Below, in pieces: positions 46,001-58,858 of a stretch of DNA of 64,000 nucleotides. Below the pieces are notes generated by a model. That model did no database searches. It was given only the letters and a program-made list of their open reading frames with translations, and was not told the origin of the DNA. Numbering within the stretch: position 1 is the stretch's first letter; each line of letters begins with the position of its first letter. The DNA is from Strongylocentrotus droebachiensis (lineage: Eukaryota > Echinodermata > Echinoidea > Camarodonta > Strongylocentrotidae): contig JAVYIG010007443.1 of NCBI GenBank assembly GCA_035222895.1, positions 1 to 64,000 on the forward strand, given 5' to 3'. The translations under genes and the position numbers were made by a program.

Positions 46001-47771
46001 ATAGAAAAGATGGATAGAAAATGGGTCACATTGTCTTGCTTTATTGGCCATCTTAACAGAGCTCGACTTGGCTTGCCCAAAGCCCTTTAAAATGTCTGAG
46101 GTTCCTTTTTTTTCTAATTCATACATCTTTTGTAGATGTTGAACTCAGGGGAGGCTAAAATCCTCAATTTTAGCCGGCCAGGCTCCCTCCGGGATACAAC
46201 CCTAGCTTGCATCTATATGGGCTGTAAAGGAGGAAACCCTATTATCACGTGGCTTCGGCTCATGATCAGCACATGCATTGCTTCTATGAAGAGTGCCATG
46301 CCTTACCTTGTTTTGTAGATATTGCCCAGCTGATATTTATGCGTCGCTTGCCTATTATGCATCGCCCTGTGATGTGTCAAGTGTCTTTGGTTTAGTTTAG
46401 TTTTTTCATGCATCTTTTGTAGAGTTTTATTTTAACTCATGGGGGGCAGGGGCTATACAACTGCAACCCTCCAACAACCCAGATAAAATTCTCTCAAAGA
46501 GAAGAGACAAAAAGGGTTGGGCAGGGTCAGTTTTAACAATCACAAGATAGAAAAGATGGATGGGTCACATTGCCTTGCTTTGTGTGCCATCTTAACAGAG
46601 CTCGACTTGGCTGGCCCAAAGCCCTTTCAAATGTCTGAGGTTCGTTTTTTTTCTAATTCATACATCTTTTGTAGATGTTGAACTCAGGGGAGGCTAAAAC
46701 CCTTAATTTTATTTGGCCAGGCTCCCTCTGGCCGTATGGGCTGCGAAGGGGGAAACCCTGATATCAAGTGGCTTTGGCTCATGATCAGCGCGGAGAGAAA
46801 CAAAAAGGGTTGGGCAGGGTCAGTTTTAACAATCACAAGATAGAAAAGATGGATAGAAAATGTGTCACATTGCCTTGCTTTGTGGGCCACCTTAACATAG
46901 CAAGATTTGGCTTGCCCTAAGCCTTTTCAAATATATCTTAGGTTTTCTTTTTTCTAATTCATACATCTTTTGTTGATGTTAAACTCAGGGGAGGCTAAAA
47001 TCCTCAATTTTAGCCGGCCAGGCTCCCTCCGGGATGCAACCCTAGCTTGTATCTATATGGGCTGTAAAGGAGGAAACCCTGTCATCAAGTGGCTTCGGCT
47101 CATGATCAGCGCATACATTGCCTCCATGAAGAGTGCCATGCCTTACCTTTTTTTTTTAGATATTGCCCAGCTGATATTTATGCGTCATTTGCCTATTATG
47201 CATCGCCCTGTGATGTGTCAAGTGTCTTTGGTTTAGTTTAGTTTTTTCATGCATCTTTTGTAGAGTTTTATTTTAACTCATGGGGGGCAGGGGCTATACA
47301 ACTGCAACTCTTCAAACAACCCAGATAAAATTTCCTCAAATAGAAGAGACAAAAAGGGTTGGGCAGGGTCAGTTTTAACTTCACAAGATAGAAAAGATGG
47401 ATAGAAAATGGGTCACATTGCCTTGCTTTGTTGGCCATCTTAACAGAGCTCGACTTGGCTTGCCCAAAGCCCTTTAAAATGTCTGAGGTTCCTTTTTTTC
47501 TAATTCATACATCTTTTGTAGATGTTGAACTCAGGGGAGGCTAAAATCCTCAATTTTAGCCGGCCAGGCTCCCTCCGGGATACAACCCTAGCTTGCATCT
47601 ATATGGGCTGTAAAGGAGGAAACCCTATTATCACGTGGCTTCGGCTCATGATCAGCACATGCATTGCTTCTATGAAGAGTGCCATGCCTTACCTTGTTTT
47701 GAAGATATTGCCCAGCTGATATTTATGCGTCACTTGCCTATTATGCATCGCCCTGTGATGTGTCAAGTGTC
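43081..47771. repeat. Dimeric satellite: 1,385-bp higher-order repeat, three copies
   Basis: Copies of one block start at 43081, 44466 and 46387. The first and third are 1,385 bp long; the second carries an additional ~536-bp long unit (about 45591-46126), giving 1,921 bp. Each block includes a deleted A-B hybrid in which ATGATCAGCGC joins GGAGAGAAACAAAAAGG (for example near 43487), a rearrangement that was then copied along with the block. Confidence 0.9.
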
Positions 47772-48480
47772 TTTGGTTTAGTTTAGTTTTTTCATGCATC
47801 TTTTCTAGGGGTTAAACTCATGGGGGCAGGGGCTATACAACTGCAACTCATAAAACAACCCAGATAAAATTCCTTCAAAAAGAGAGACAAAAAGGGTTAG
47901 GGAGGGTCAGTTTTAACAATCACAAGATGGAAAATGGATCACACTGCCTTTCTTTGTGGGTCACCTTAACAGAGCTTGACTTGGCTTGCCCTTAGTCGTT
48001 TCACTTAGGTTTCTTTATTTCTAATTCATACATATTTAGTTGATGTAAAAATCAGGAGAAGCTAAAATCCTCAAGTTTAGCTGGCTCTTTCTGGGATGCT
48101 ACCCTAGATTGCATCCGTATGGGCTGTGAAAGGGGAAACCCTGATATTTAGTTGCTTCGACTCATGATCAGCACATACATTGCTTCCATGAACGTTACCA
48201 TCCTTTACCTTTTTTTAGATATTGCCCAGCCGATATGTAAATGTGTCACTTGCCCATTATGCATTGCCCTGTGATGTGTCAAGTGTCTTTGGTTTAGTTT
48301 AGTTTTTTCATGCATCTTTTGTAGAGTTTTAACTCATAGGGGGCAGGGGCTATACAACTGCAACTCTTCAAACAACCGAGATAAAATTCCCTCAAAAAGA
48401 GACAAAAAGGGTTGGGCAGGGTCAGTTTTAACAATCACAAGATAGAAAAGATGGATGGGTCACATTGCCTTGCTTTGTGT
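47772..48480. repeat. Dimeric satellite, unique block between higher-order repeats
   Basis: Satellite units of the same family with TCTAGGGGTTAAACTCATGG in half B and a shortened, diverged half A (AAGTTTAGCTGGCTCTTTC). They do not continue the 1,385-bp period. Confidence 0.85.
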
Positions 48481-51126
48481 GCCATCTTAACAGAGCTCGA
48501 CTTGGCTTGCCCGAAGCCCTTTCAAATGTCTGAGGTTCCTTTTTTTCTAATTCATATATCTTTTGTAGATGTTGAACTCAGGGGAGGCTAAAATCCTCAA
48601 TTTTAGCCATCCAGGCTCCCTCCGGGATACAACCCTAGCTTGCATCTATACGGGCTGTAAAGGAGGAAACCCTAGTATCACGTGGCTTCGGCTCATGATC
48701 AGCACATGCATTAATGCTTCTATGAAGAGTGCCATGCCTTACCTTTTTTTTTAGATATTGCCCAGCTGATATTTATGCGTCACTTGCCTATTATGCATCG
48801 CCCTGTGATGTGTCAAGTGTCTTTGGTTTAGTTTAGTTTTTTCATGCATCTTTTCTAGGGGTTAAACTCATGGGGGCAGGGGCTATACAACTGCAACTCA
48901 TAAAACCACCCAGATAAAATTCCTTCAAAAAGAGAGACAAAAAGGGTTAGGGAGGGTCAGTTTTAACAATCACAAGATGGAAAATGGATCACACTGCCTT
49001 TCTTTGTGGGTCACCTTAACAGAGCTTGACTTGGCTTACCCGAAGCCCTTTCAAATGTCTGAGGTTCCTTTTTTTCTAATTCATACATCTTTTGTAGATG
49101 TTGAACTCGGGGGAGGCTAAAATCTTCAATTTTAGCCGGCCAGGCTCCCTCCGGGATGCAACCCTAGCTTGCATCCATATGGGCCGTGAAGGGGGAAACC
49201 CTGTTTCGACCCTAGGATCAAGTGGCTTCGGCTCCTGGTCATACATTGTTTCAATGAATAATTGCCATGCCTTATTGGTCACCTTAACAGAGCTTGAGGT
49301 GGCTTGCCCTTAGTCGTTTCACTTATGTTTCTTTATTTCTAATTCATACATATTTTGTTGATGTAAAAATCAGGAGAAGCTAAAATCCTCAAGTTTAGCT
49401 GGCTCTTTCTGGGATGCTACCCTAGATTGCATCCGTATGGGCTGTGAAAGGGGAAACCCTGATATTAAGTGGCTTCGACTCATGATCAGCACATACATTG
49501 CTTCCATGAACGTTACCATCCTTTACCTTTTTTTAGATATTGCCCAGCCGATATGTAAATGTGTCACTTGCCCATTATGCATTGCCCTGTGATGTGTCAA
49601 GTGTCTTTGTTTTAGTTTAGTTTTTTCATGCATCTTTTGTAGAGTTTTAACTCATAGGGGGCAGGGGCTATACAACTGCAACTCTTCAAACAACCGAGAT
49701 AAAATTCCCTCAAAGAGAAGAGACAAAAAGGGTTGGGCAGGGTCAGTTTTAACAATCACAAGATAGAAAAGATGGATGGGTCACATTGCCTTGCTTTGTG
49801 TGCCATCTTAACAGAGCTCGACTTGGCTTGCCTGAAGCCCTTTCAAATGTCTGAGGTTCCTTTTTTTCTAATTCATACATCTTTTGTAGATGTTGAACTC
49901 AGGGGAGGCTAAAATCCTCAATTTTAGCCGGCCAGGCTCCCTCCGAGATACAACCCTAGCTTGCATCTATATGGGCTGTAAAGGAGAAAACCCTATTATC
50001 AAGTGGCTTTGGCTCATGATCAGCACATGCATTGCTTCTATGAAGAGTGCCATGCCTTACCTTTTTTTTTTAGATATTGCCCAGCTGATATTTATGCGTC
50101 ACTTGCCTATTATGCATCGCCCTGTGATGTGTCAAGTGTCTTTGGTTTAGTTTAGTTTTTTCATGCATCTTTTCTAGGGGTTAAACTCATGGGGGCATGG
50201 GGCTATACAACTGCAACTCATAAAACCACCCAGATAAAATTCCTTCAAAAAGAGAGACAAAAAGGGTTAGGGAGGGTCAGTTTTAACAATCACAAGATGG
50301 AAAATGGATCACACTGCCTTTCTTTGTGGGTCACCTTAACAGAGCTTGGCTTGGCTTGCCCGAAGCCCTTTCAAATGTCTGAGGTTCCTTTTTTTCTAAT
50401 TCATACATCTTTTGTAGATGTTGAACTCAGGGGAGGCTAAAATCTTCAATTTTAGCCGGCCAGGCTCCCTCCGGGATGCAACCCTAGCTTGCATCCATAT
50501 GGGCCGTGAAGGGGGAAACCCTGTTTCGACCCTAGGATCAAGTGGCTTCGGCTCCTGGTCATACATCGTTTCAATGAATAATTGCCATGCCTTATTGGTC
50601 ACCTTAACAGAGCTTGAGTTGGCTTGCCCTTAGTCGTTTCACTTAGGTTTCTTTATTTCTAATTCATACATATTTTGTTGATGTAAAAATCAGGAGAAGC
50701 TAAAATCCTCAAGTTTAGCTGGCTCTTTCTGGGATGCTACCCTAGATTGCATCCGTATGGGCTGTGAAAGGGGAAACCCTGATATTAAGTGGCTTCGACT
50801 CATGATCAGCGCATACATTGCTTCCATGAACGTTACCATCCTTTACCTTTTTTAGATATTGCCCAGCCGATATGTAAATGTGTCACTTGCCCATTATGCA
50901 TTGCCCTGTGATGTGTCAAGTGTCTTTGGTTTAGTTTAGTTTTTTCATTCATCTTTTGTAGAGTTTTAACTCATAGGGGGCAGGGGCTATATAACTGCAA
51001 CTCTTCAAACAACCCAGATAAAATTCCCTCAAAGAGAAGAGACAAAAAGGGTTGGGCAGGGTCAGTTTTAACTTCACAAGATAGAAAAGATGGATAGAAA
51101 ATGGGTCACATTGCCTTGCTTTGTTG
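48481..51126. repeat. Satellite higher-order repeat, 2,646-bp block, copy 1
   Basis: The block starts GCCATCTTAACAGAGCTCG and contains about four and a half satellite units, including the variant half A GCCATCCAGGCTCCC (near 48604). It is repeated immediately at 51127 with a fixed offset of 2,646 bp. The visible length difference between copies is one T in a T-run (near 50067 versus 52713). Confidence 0.93.
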
Positions 51127-53772
51127 GCCATCTTAACAGAGCTCGACTTGGCTTGCCCGAAGCCCTTTCAAATGTCTGAGGTTCCTTTTTTTCTAATTCA
51201 TATATCTTTTGTAGATGTTGAACTCAGGGGAGGCTAAAATCCTCAATTTTAGCCATCCAGGCTCCCTCCGGGATACAACCCTAGCTTGCATCTATACGGG
51301 CTGTAAAGGAGGAAACCCTAGTATCACGTGGCTTCGGCTCATGATCAGCACATGCATTAATGCTTCTATGAAGAGTGCCATGCCTTACCTTTTTTTTTAG
51401 ATATTGCCCAGCTGATATTTATGCGTCACTTGCCTATTATGCATCGCCCTGTGATGTGTCAAGTGTCTTTGGTTTAGTTTAGTTTTTTCATGCATCTTTT
51501 CTAGGGGTTAAACTCATGGGGGCAGGGGCTATACAACTGCAACTCATAAAACCACCCAGATAAAATTCCTTCAAAAAGAGAGACAAAAAGGGTTAGGGAG
51601 GGTCAGTTTTAACAATCACAAGATGGAAAATGGATCACACTGCCTTTCTTTGTGGGTCACCTTAACAGAGCTTGACTTGGCTTACCCGAAGCCCTTTCAA
51701 ATGTCTGAGGTTCCTTTTTTTCTAATTCATACATCTTTTGTAGATGTTGAACTCGGGGGAGGCTAAAATCTTCAATTTTAGCCGGCCAGGCTCCCTCCGG
51801 GATGCAACCCTAGCTTGCATCCATATGGGCCGTGAAGGGGGAAACCCTGTTTCGACCCTAGGATCAAGTGGCTTCGGCTCCTGGTCATACATTGTTTCAA
51901 TGAATAATTGCCATGCCTTATTGGTCACCTTAACAGAGCTTGAGGTGGCTTGCCCTTAGTCGTTTCACTTATGTTTCTTTATTTCTAATTCATACATATT
52001 TTGTTGATGTAAAAATCAGGAGAAGCTAAAATCCTCAAGTTTAGCTGGCTCTTTCTGGGATGCTACCCTAGATTGCATCCGTATGGGCTGTGAAAGGGGA
52101 AACCCTGATATTAAGTGGCTTCGACTCATGATCAGCACATACATTGCTTCCATGAACGTTACCATCCTTTACCTTTTTTTAGATATTGCCCAGCCGATAT
52201 GTAAATGTGTCACTTGCCCATTATGCATTGCCCTGTGATGTGTCAAGTGTCTTTGTTTTAGTTTAGTTTTTTCATGCATCTTTTGTAGAGTTTTAACTCA
52301 TAGGGGGCAGGGGCTATACAACTGCAACTCTTCAAACAACCGAGATAAAATTCCCTCAAAGAGAAGAGACAAAAAGGGTTGGGCAGGGTCAGTTTTAACA
52401 ATCACAAGATAGAAAAGATGGATGGGTCACATTGCCTTGCTTTGTGTGCCATCTTAACAGAGCTCGACTTGGCTTGCCTGAAGCCCTTTCAAATGTCTGA
52501 GGTTCCTTTTTTTCTAATTCATACATCTTTTGTAGATGTTGAACTCAGGGGAGGCTAAAATCCTCAATTTTAGCCGGCCAGGCTCCCTCCGAGATACAAC
52601 CCTAGCTTGCATCTATATGGGCTGTAAAGGAGAAAACCCTATTATCAAGTGGCTTTGGCTCATGATCAGCACATGCATTGCTTCTATGAAGAGTGCCATG
52701 CCTTACCTTTTTTTTTAGATATTGCCCAGCTGATATTTATGCGTCACTTGCCTATTATGCATCGCCCTGTGATGTGTCAAGTGTCTTTGGTTTAGTTTAG
52801 TTTTTTCATGCATCTTTTCTAGGGGTTAAACTCATGGGGGCATGGGGCTATACAACTGCAACTCATAAAACCACCCAGATAAAATTCCTTCAAAAAGAGA
52901 GACAAAAAGGGTTAGGGAGGGTCAGTTTTAACAATCACAAGATGGAAAATGGATCACACTGCCTTTCTTTGTGGGTCACCTTAACAGAGCTTGGCTTGGC
53001 TTGCCCGAAGCCCTTTCAAATGTCTGAGGTTCCTTTTTTTCTAATTCATACATCTTTTGTAGATGTTGAACTCAGGGGAGGCTAAAATCTTCAATTTTAG
53101 CCGGCCAGGCTCCCTCCGGGATGCAACCCTAGCTTGCATCCATATGGGCCGTGAAGGGGGAAACCCTGTTTCGACCCTAGGATCAAGTGGCTTCGGCTCC
53201 TGGTCATACATCGTTTCAATGAATAATTGCCATGCCTTATTGGTCACCTTAACAGAGCTTGAGTTGGCTTGCCCTTAGTCGTTTCACTTAGGTTTCTTTA
53301 TTTCTAATTCATACATATTTTGTTGATGTAAAAATCAGGAGAAGCTAAAATCCTCAAGTTTAGCTGGCTCTTTCTGGGATGCTACCCTAGATTGCATCCG
53401 TATGGGCTGTGAAAGGGGAAACCCTGATATTAAGTGGCTTCGACTCATGATCAGCGCATACATTGCTTCCATGAACGTTACCATCCTTTACCTTTTTTAG
53501 ATATTGCCCAGCCGATATGTAAATGTGTCACTTGCCCATTATGCATTGCCCTGTGATGTGTCAAGTGTCTTTGGTTTAGTTTAGTTTTTTCATTCATCTT
53601 TTGTAGAGTTTTAACTCATAGGGGGCAGGGGCTATATAACTGCAACTCTTCAAACAACCCAGATAAAATTCCCTCAAAGAGAAGAGACAAAAAGGGTTGG
53701 GCAGGGTCAGTTTTAACTTCACAAGATAGAAAAGATGGATAGAAAATGGGTCACATTGCCTTGCTTTGTTGG
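51127..53772. repeat. Satellite higher-order repeat, 2,646-bp block, copy 2
   Basis: Nearly perfect copy of 48481-51126, head-to-tail with it. Identity continues for about 30 bases past the unit end (to ~53804) before a different satellite variant takes over. Confidence 0.93.
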
Positions 53773-56700
53773 CCATCTTAACAGAGCTCGACTTGGCTTG
53801 CCCAAAGCCCTTTAAAATGTCTGAGGTTCCTTTTTTTCTAATTCATACATCTTTTGTTGATGTTAAACTCAGGGGAGGCTAAAATCCTCAATTTTAGCCG
53901 GCCAGGCTCCCTCTGGGATGCAACCCTAGCTTGTATCTATATGGGCTGTAAAGGAGGAAACCCTGTCATCAAGTGGCTTCGGCTCATGATCAGCGCATAC
54001 ATTGCCTCCATGAAGAGTGCCATGCCTTACCTTTTTTTTAGATATTGCCCAGCTGATATTTATGCGTCATTTGCCTATTATGCATCGCCCTGTGATGTGT
54101 CAAGTGTCTTTGGTTTATTTTAGTTTTTTCATGCATCTTTTGTAGAGTTTTATTTTAACTCATGGGGGGCAGGGGCTATACAACTGCAACTCTTCAAACA
54201 ACCCAGATAAAATTTCCTCAAATAGAAGAGACAAAAAGGGTTGGGCAGGGTCAGTTTTAACCTTACAAGATAGAAAAGATGGATAGAAAATGGGTCACAT
54301 TGCCTTGCTTTGTTGGCCATCTTAACAGAGCTCGACTTGGCTTGCCCAAAGCCCTTTCAAATGTCTGAGGTTCCTTTTTTTCTAATTCATACATCTTTTG
54401 TAGATGTTGAACTCGGGGGAGGCTAAAATCTTCAATTTTAGCCGGCCAGGCTCCCTCCGGGATGCAACCCTAGCTTGCATCCATATGGGCCGTGAAGGGG
54501 GAAACCCTGTTTCGACCCTAGGATCAAGTGGCTGCGGCTCCTGGTCATATATTGCTCTAATGAATAATTGCCATGCCTTATTGGTCACCTTAACAGAGCT
54601 TGAGTTGGCTTGCCCTTAGTCGTTTCACTTAGGTTTCTTTATTTCTAATTCATGAATATTTTGTTGATGTAAAAATCAGGAGAAGCTAAAATCCTCAAGT
54701 TTAGCTGGCTCTTTCTGGGATGCTACCCTAGATTGCATCCGTATAGACTGTGAAGGGGGAAACCCTGATATTAAGTTGCTTCGGCTCATGATCAGCGCAT
54801 ACATTGCTTCCATGAACGTTACCATCCTTTACCTTTTTTTAGATATTGCCCAGCCGATATGTAAATGTGTCACTTGCCCATTATGCATTGCCCTGTGATG
54901 TGTCAAGTGTCTTTGGTTTAGTTTAGTTTTTTCAAGCATCTTTTGTAGAGTTTTAACTCATACGGGGCAGGGGCTATCTATCTGCAACTCTTCAAACAAC
55001 CAAGATAAAATTTCCTCAAAGAGAAGAGACAAAAAGGGTTGGGCAGGGTCAGTTTTAACTTCACAAGATAGAAAAGATGGATGGGTCGATTGCCTTGCTT
55101 TGTTGGCCATCTTAACAGAGCTCGACTTGGCTTGCCCAAAGCCCTTTCAAATGTCTGAGGTTCCTTTTTTTCTAATTCATACATCTTTTGTAGATGTTGA
55201 ACTCAGGGGAGGCTAAAATCCTCAATTTTAGCCGGCCAGGCTCCCTTCGGGATGCAACCCTAGCTTTATTCTGTATGGGCTGTGAAGGGGGAAACCCTGA
55301 TATTAAGTTGCTTCGGCTCATGATCAGCGCATACATTGCTTCCATGAACGTTACCATCTTTTACCTTTTTTTAGATATTGCCCAGCCGATATGTAAATGT
55401 GTCACTTGACCATTACGCATTGCTCTGTGATGTGTCAAGTGTCTTTGGTTTAGTTTAGTTTTTTCATGCATCTTTTGTAGAGTTTTAACTCATAGGGGGC
55501 AGGGGCTATATAACTGCAACTCTTCAAACAACCCATATAAAATTTCCTCAAAGAGAAGAGACAAAAAGGGTTGGGCAGGGTCAGTTTTAACTTCACAAGA
55601 TAGAAAAGATGGATGGGTCACATTGCCTTGCTTTGTGGGCCACCTTAACATAGCAAGATTTGGCTTGCCCTAAGCCCTTTCAAATATATCTTAGGTTTTC
55701 TTTTTTCTAATTCATACATCTTTTGTTGATGTTAAACTCAGGGGAGGCTAAAATCCTCAATTTTAGCCGGCCAGGCTCCCTCCGGGATGCAACCTTAGCT
55801 TGTATCTATATGGGCTGTAAAGGCGGAAACCCTGTCATCAAGTGGCTTCGGCTCATGATCAGCGCATACATTGCCTCCATGAAGAGTGCCATGCCTTACC
55901 TTTTTTTTAGATATTGCCCAGCTGATATTTATGCGTCATTTGCCTATTATGCATCGCCCTGTGATGTGTCAAGTGTCTTTGGTTTAGTTTAGTTTTTTCA
56001 TGCATCTTTTGTAGAGTTTTATTTTAACTCATGGGGGGCAGGGGCTATACAACTGCAACTCTTCAAACAACCCAGATAAAATTTCCTCAAATAGAAGAGA
56101 CAAAAAGGGTTGGGCAGGGTCAGTTTTAACTTCACAAGATAGAAAAGATGGATAGAAAATGGGTCACATTGCCTTGCTTTGTTGGCCATCTTAACAGAGC
56201 TCGACTTGGCTTGCCTGAAGCCCTTTAAAATGTCTGAGGTTCCTTTTTTTCTAATTCATACATCTTTTGTAGATGTTGAACTCAGGGGAGGCTAAAATCC
56301 TCAATTTTAGCCGGCCAGGCTCCCTCCGGGATACAACCCTAGCTTGCATCTATATGGGCCGTGAAGGGGGAAACCCTGTTTCGGCCTTAGGATCAAGTGG
56401 CTTCGGCTCCTGGTCATACATTGCTTCAATGAATAATTGCAATGCCTTATTGGTCACCTTAACAGAGCTTGATTTGGCTTGCCCTTAGTTGTTTCACTTA
56501 GGTTTCTTTATTTCTAATTCATACATATTTTGTTGATGTAAAACTCAGGAGAAGCTAAAATCCTCAATTTAGCTGGCTCTTTCTGGGATGCTACCCTAGA
56601 TTGCATCCGTATGGGCTGTGAAGGGGGAAACCCTGATATTAAGTGGCTTCAGTTCATGATAAGCGTATACATTGCTTCCATGAACATAGCCATGCTTTAC

Positions 56701-58858
56701 CATTTTTTTTTATAGATATTGCCGAGCTGAAATGTAAATGCGTCACTTGCCCATTATGCATTGCCCTGTGATGTGTCAAGTGTCTTTGGTTTAGTTTAGT
56801 TTTTTCATGCATCTTTTGTAGAGTTTTAACTCATGGGGGGCAGGGGCTATACAACTGAAACTCTTCAAACAACCCAGATAAAATTCCCTCAAAGAGAATT
56901 AGAGACAAAAAGGGTTGGGCAGGGTCAGTTTTAACAATCACAAGATAGAAAAGATGGATAGAAAATGGGCAACACTGCCTTGCTTTGTGGGTCACCTTAA
57001 CAGAGCTCGACTTGGCTTGCTCAAAGCCCTTTCAAATGTCTGAGGTTCCTTTCTTTCTAATTCATACATCTTTTGTTAATGTTGAACTCAGGGGAGGCTA
57101 AAATCTTCAATTTTAGCCGGCCAGGCTCCCTCCGGGATGCAACCCTAGCTTGCATCTGTATGGGCTGTAAAGGGGGAAACCCTGTTTCAGCCCTAGGATC
57201 AAGTGGCTTCGGCTCCTGGTGATACATTGCTTTCATGAACAATTGCCTTTCTTTGTGGGTCACCTTAAGAGAGCTTGACTTGGCTTGCCCGAAGCCCTTT
57301 CAAATGTCTTAGGTTCCATTTTCTAATTCATACATCTTTAAATGATGTAAAACTCAGGGGAAGCTAAAATCCTTAATTTTAGCCGGCCAGGCTCCCTTAT
57401 GGGATGCAACCCTAGATTGCATCTGTACGGGCTGTGAAGGGGGAAACCCTGATATCAAGTAGCTTTGGTTCATGATCAGCGCATACATTGCCTCCATGAA
57501 GAGTGCCATGCCTTACCTTTTTTTGTATAGATATTGCCCAGCTGTTATTTATGCGTCACTTGCCCATTATGCATTGCCCTGTGATGAGTCAAGTGTCTTT
57601 GGTTTAGTTTATTTTTTTCATGCATCTTTTGTTGGGGTTAAACTCATGTGGGACAGGGGCTTTACAACTGCAACTCTTCAAACCACCCAAACAAAATTCC
57701 ATCAAAGAGTTGGGCAGGGTCAGTTTTAACAATCACAAGATAGAAAAGATGGATAGAAAATGGGTCACACTGCCTTTCTTTGTGGGTCACCTTGACAGAG
57801 CTTGACTTGGCTTGCCCTAAGCCCATTCAAATATATCTTGGGTTCCTTTTTTCTAATTCATACATCTTTTGTTGCATACATTGCTTCCATGAACATAGCC
57901 ATGCCATACCTTTTTTTTTGATATTGCCCAGCTGATATGTAAATGCGTCACTTGCCCATTATGCATCGCCCTGTGATGTGTCAAGTGTCTTTTTTAGTTT
58001 TGTTTTTGTCATGCATCTTTCGTTGGGGTTAAACTCATGGGGGGCAGGGGCTATACAACTGCAACTCTTCAAACCACCCAGATAAAATTCCTTCAAAGAG
58101 AAGAGACGAAAAGGGTCGGGCAGGGTCAGTTTTAACAATCACAAGTTGGAAAAGATGGATAGAAAATGGGCCACACTGCCTTTCTGTGTGGGCCATCTTA
58201 ACAGAGCTTGACTTGGCTTGCCCAAAGCCCTTTCAAATCTATATTAGGTTCCCTTTTTTCTAATTCATACATCTTTAGTTGATGTTAAACTCAGGGAAGG
58301 CTAAAATCCTCAATTTTAGCCGGCCAGGCTCCCTCCGGATGCAACCCTAGCTTGAATCTGTATGGGCTGTGAAGGGGGAAACCCTGTTTCGGCCCTAGGA
58401 TCAAGTGGCTCGGCTCCTGGTCATACATTGCCTCCATGAACAATTGCAATGTGTTAGGTTTCATTTCTTCTAATTCATACGAAAAGGGTTGGGCAGGGTC
58501 AGTTTTAACAATCACAAGTTAGAAAAGATAGAAAGAAAATGGGTCGCAAGCCTTGCCTTGTGGGTCCCCTTACAGAGCTTGCTTTGCCTATATGTTATTG
58601 CTTTATTTGCCCATAATATATGCCTTTTCGTGTAGGCTTAGCTTGGCATGTGCTGTTTCAAGTGCCTTAGGTTTCTTGTTTTTTAACTTGTACATCTTTT
58701 GTTGGTGTTAAACTCGGGGGGGGGGGGGAGGGGGGGGAGGGGGGAGGGACAAAAATCACAACACTTCGCACCACCCAGATAATATATGCTCAAAGAGAAG
58801 AGACAAAAAGGGTTGGGCAGGGTCAATTAAAAAAAATCAGATGATAGAAAAGATAGAT
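53773..58858. repeat. Dimeric A-B satellite, right part
   Basis: Continuation of the same satellite with mixed long and short units, becoming diverged towards 57800-58858, where units are truncated and fused (for example the A half lost near 57875 and 58480). It ends in a poly-G-rich stretch and a final B half at 58780-58850. Confidence 0.9.
58709..58749. repeat. G-run within satellite
   Basis: Runs of G with interspersed A replace the usual CATGGGGGGCAGGGG word of half B. G-runs of this length can form G-quadruplexes and are also prone to sequencing error. Confidence 0.85.

Noticed and set aside
41200..58500. Repeated 60-89 codon frames on the plus strand (MLNSGEAKILNFSRPGS-like) and matching minus-strand frames in every satellite unit
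   Set aside because: They follow the satellite unit exactly, occur on both strands, change length with T-run indels and have no splice or promoter context. Repetition, not coding, explains them.
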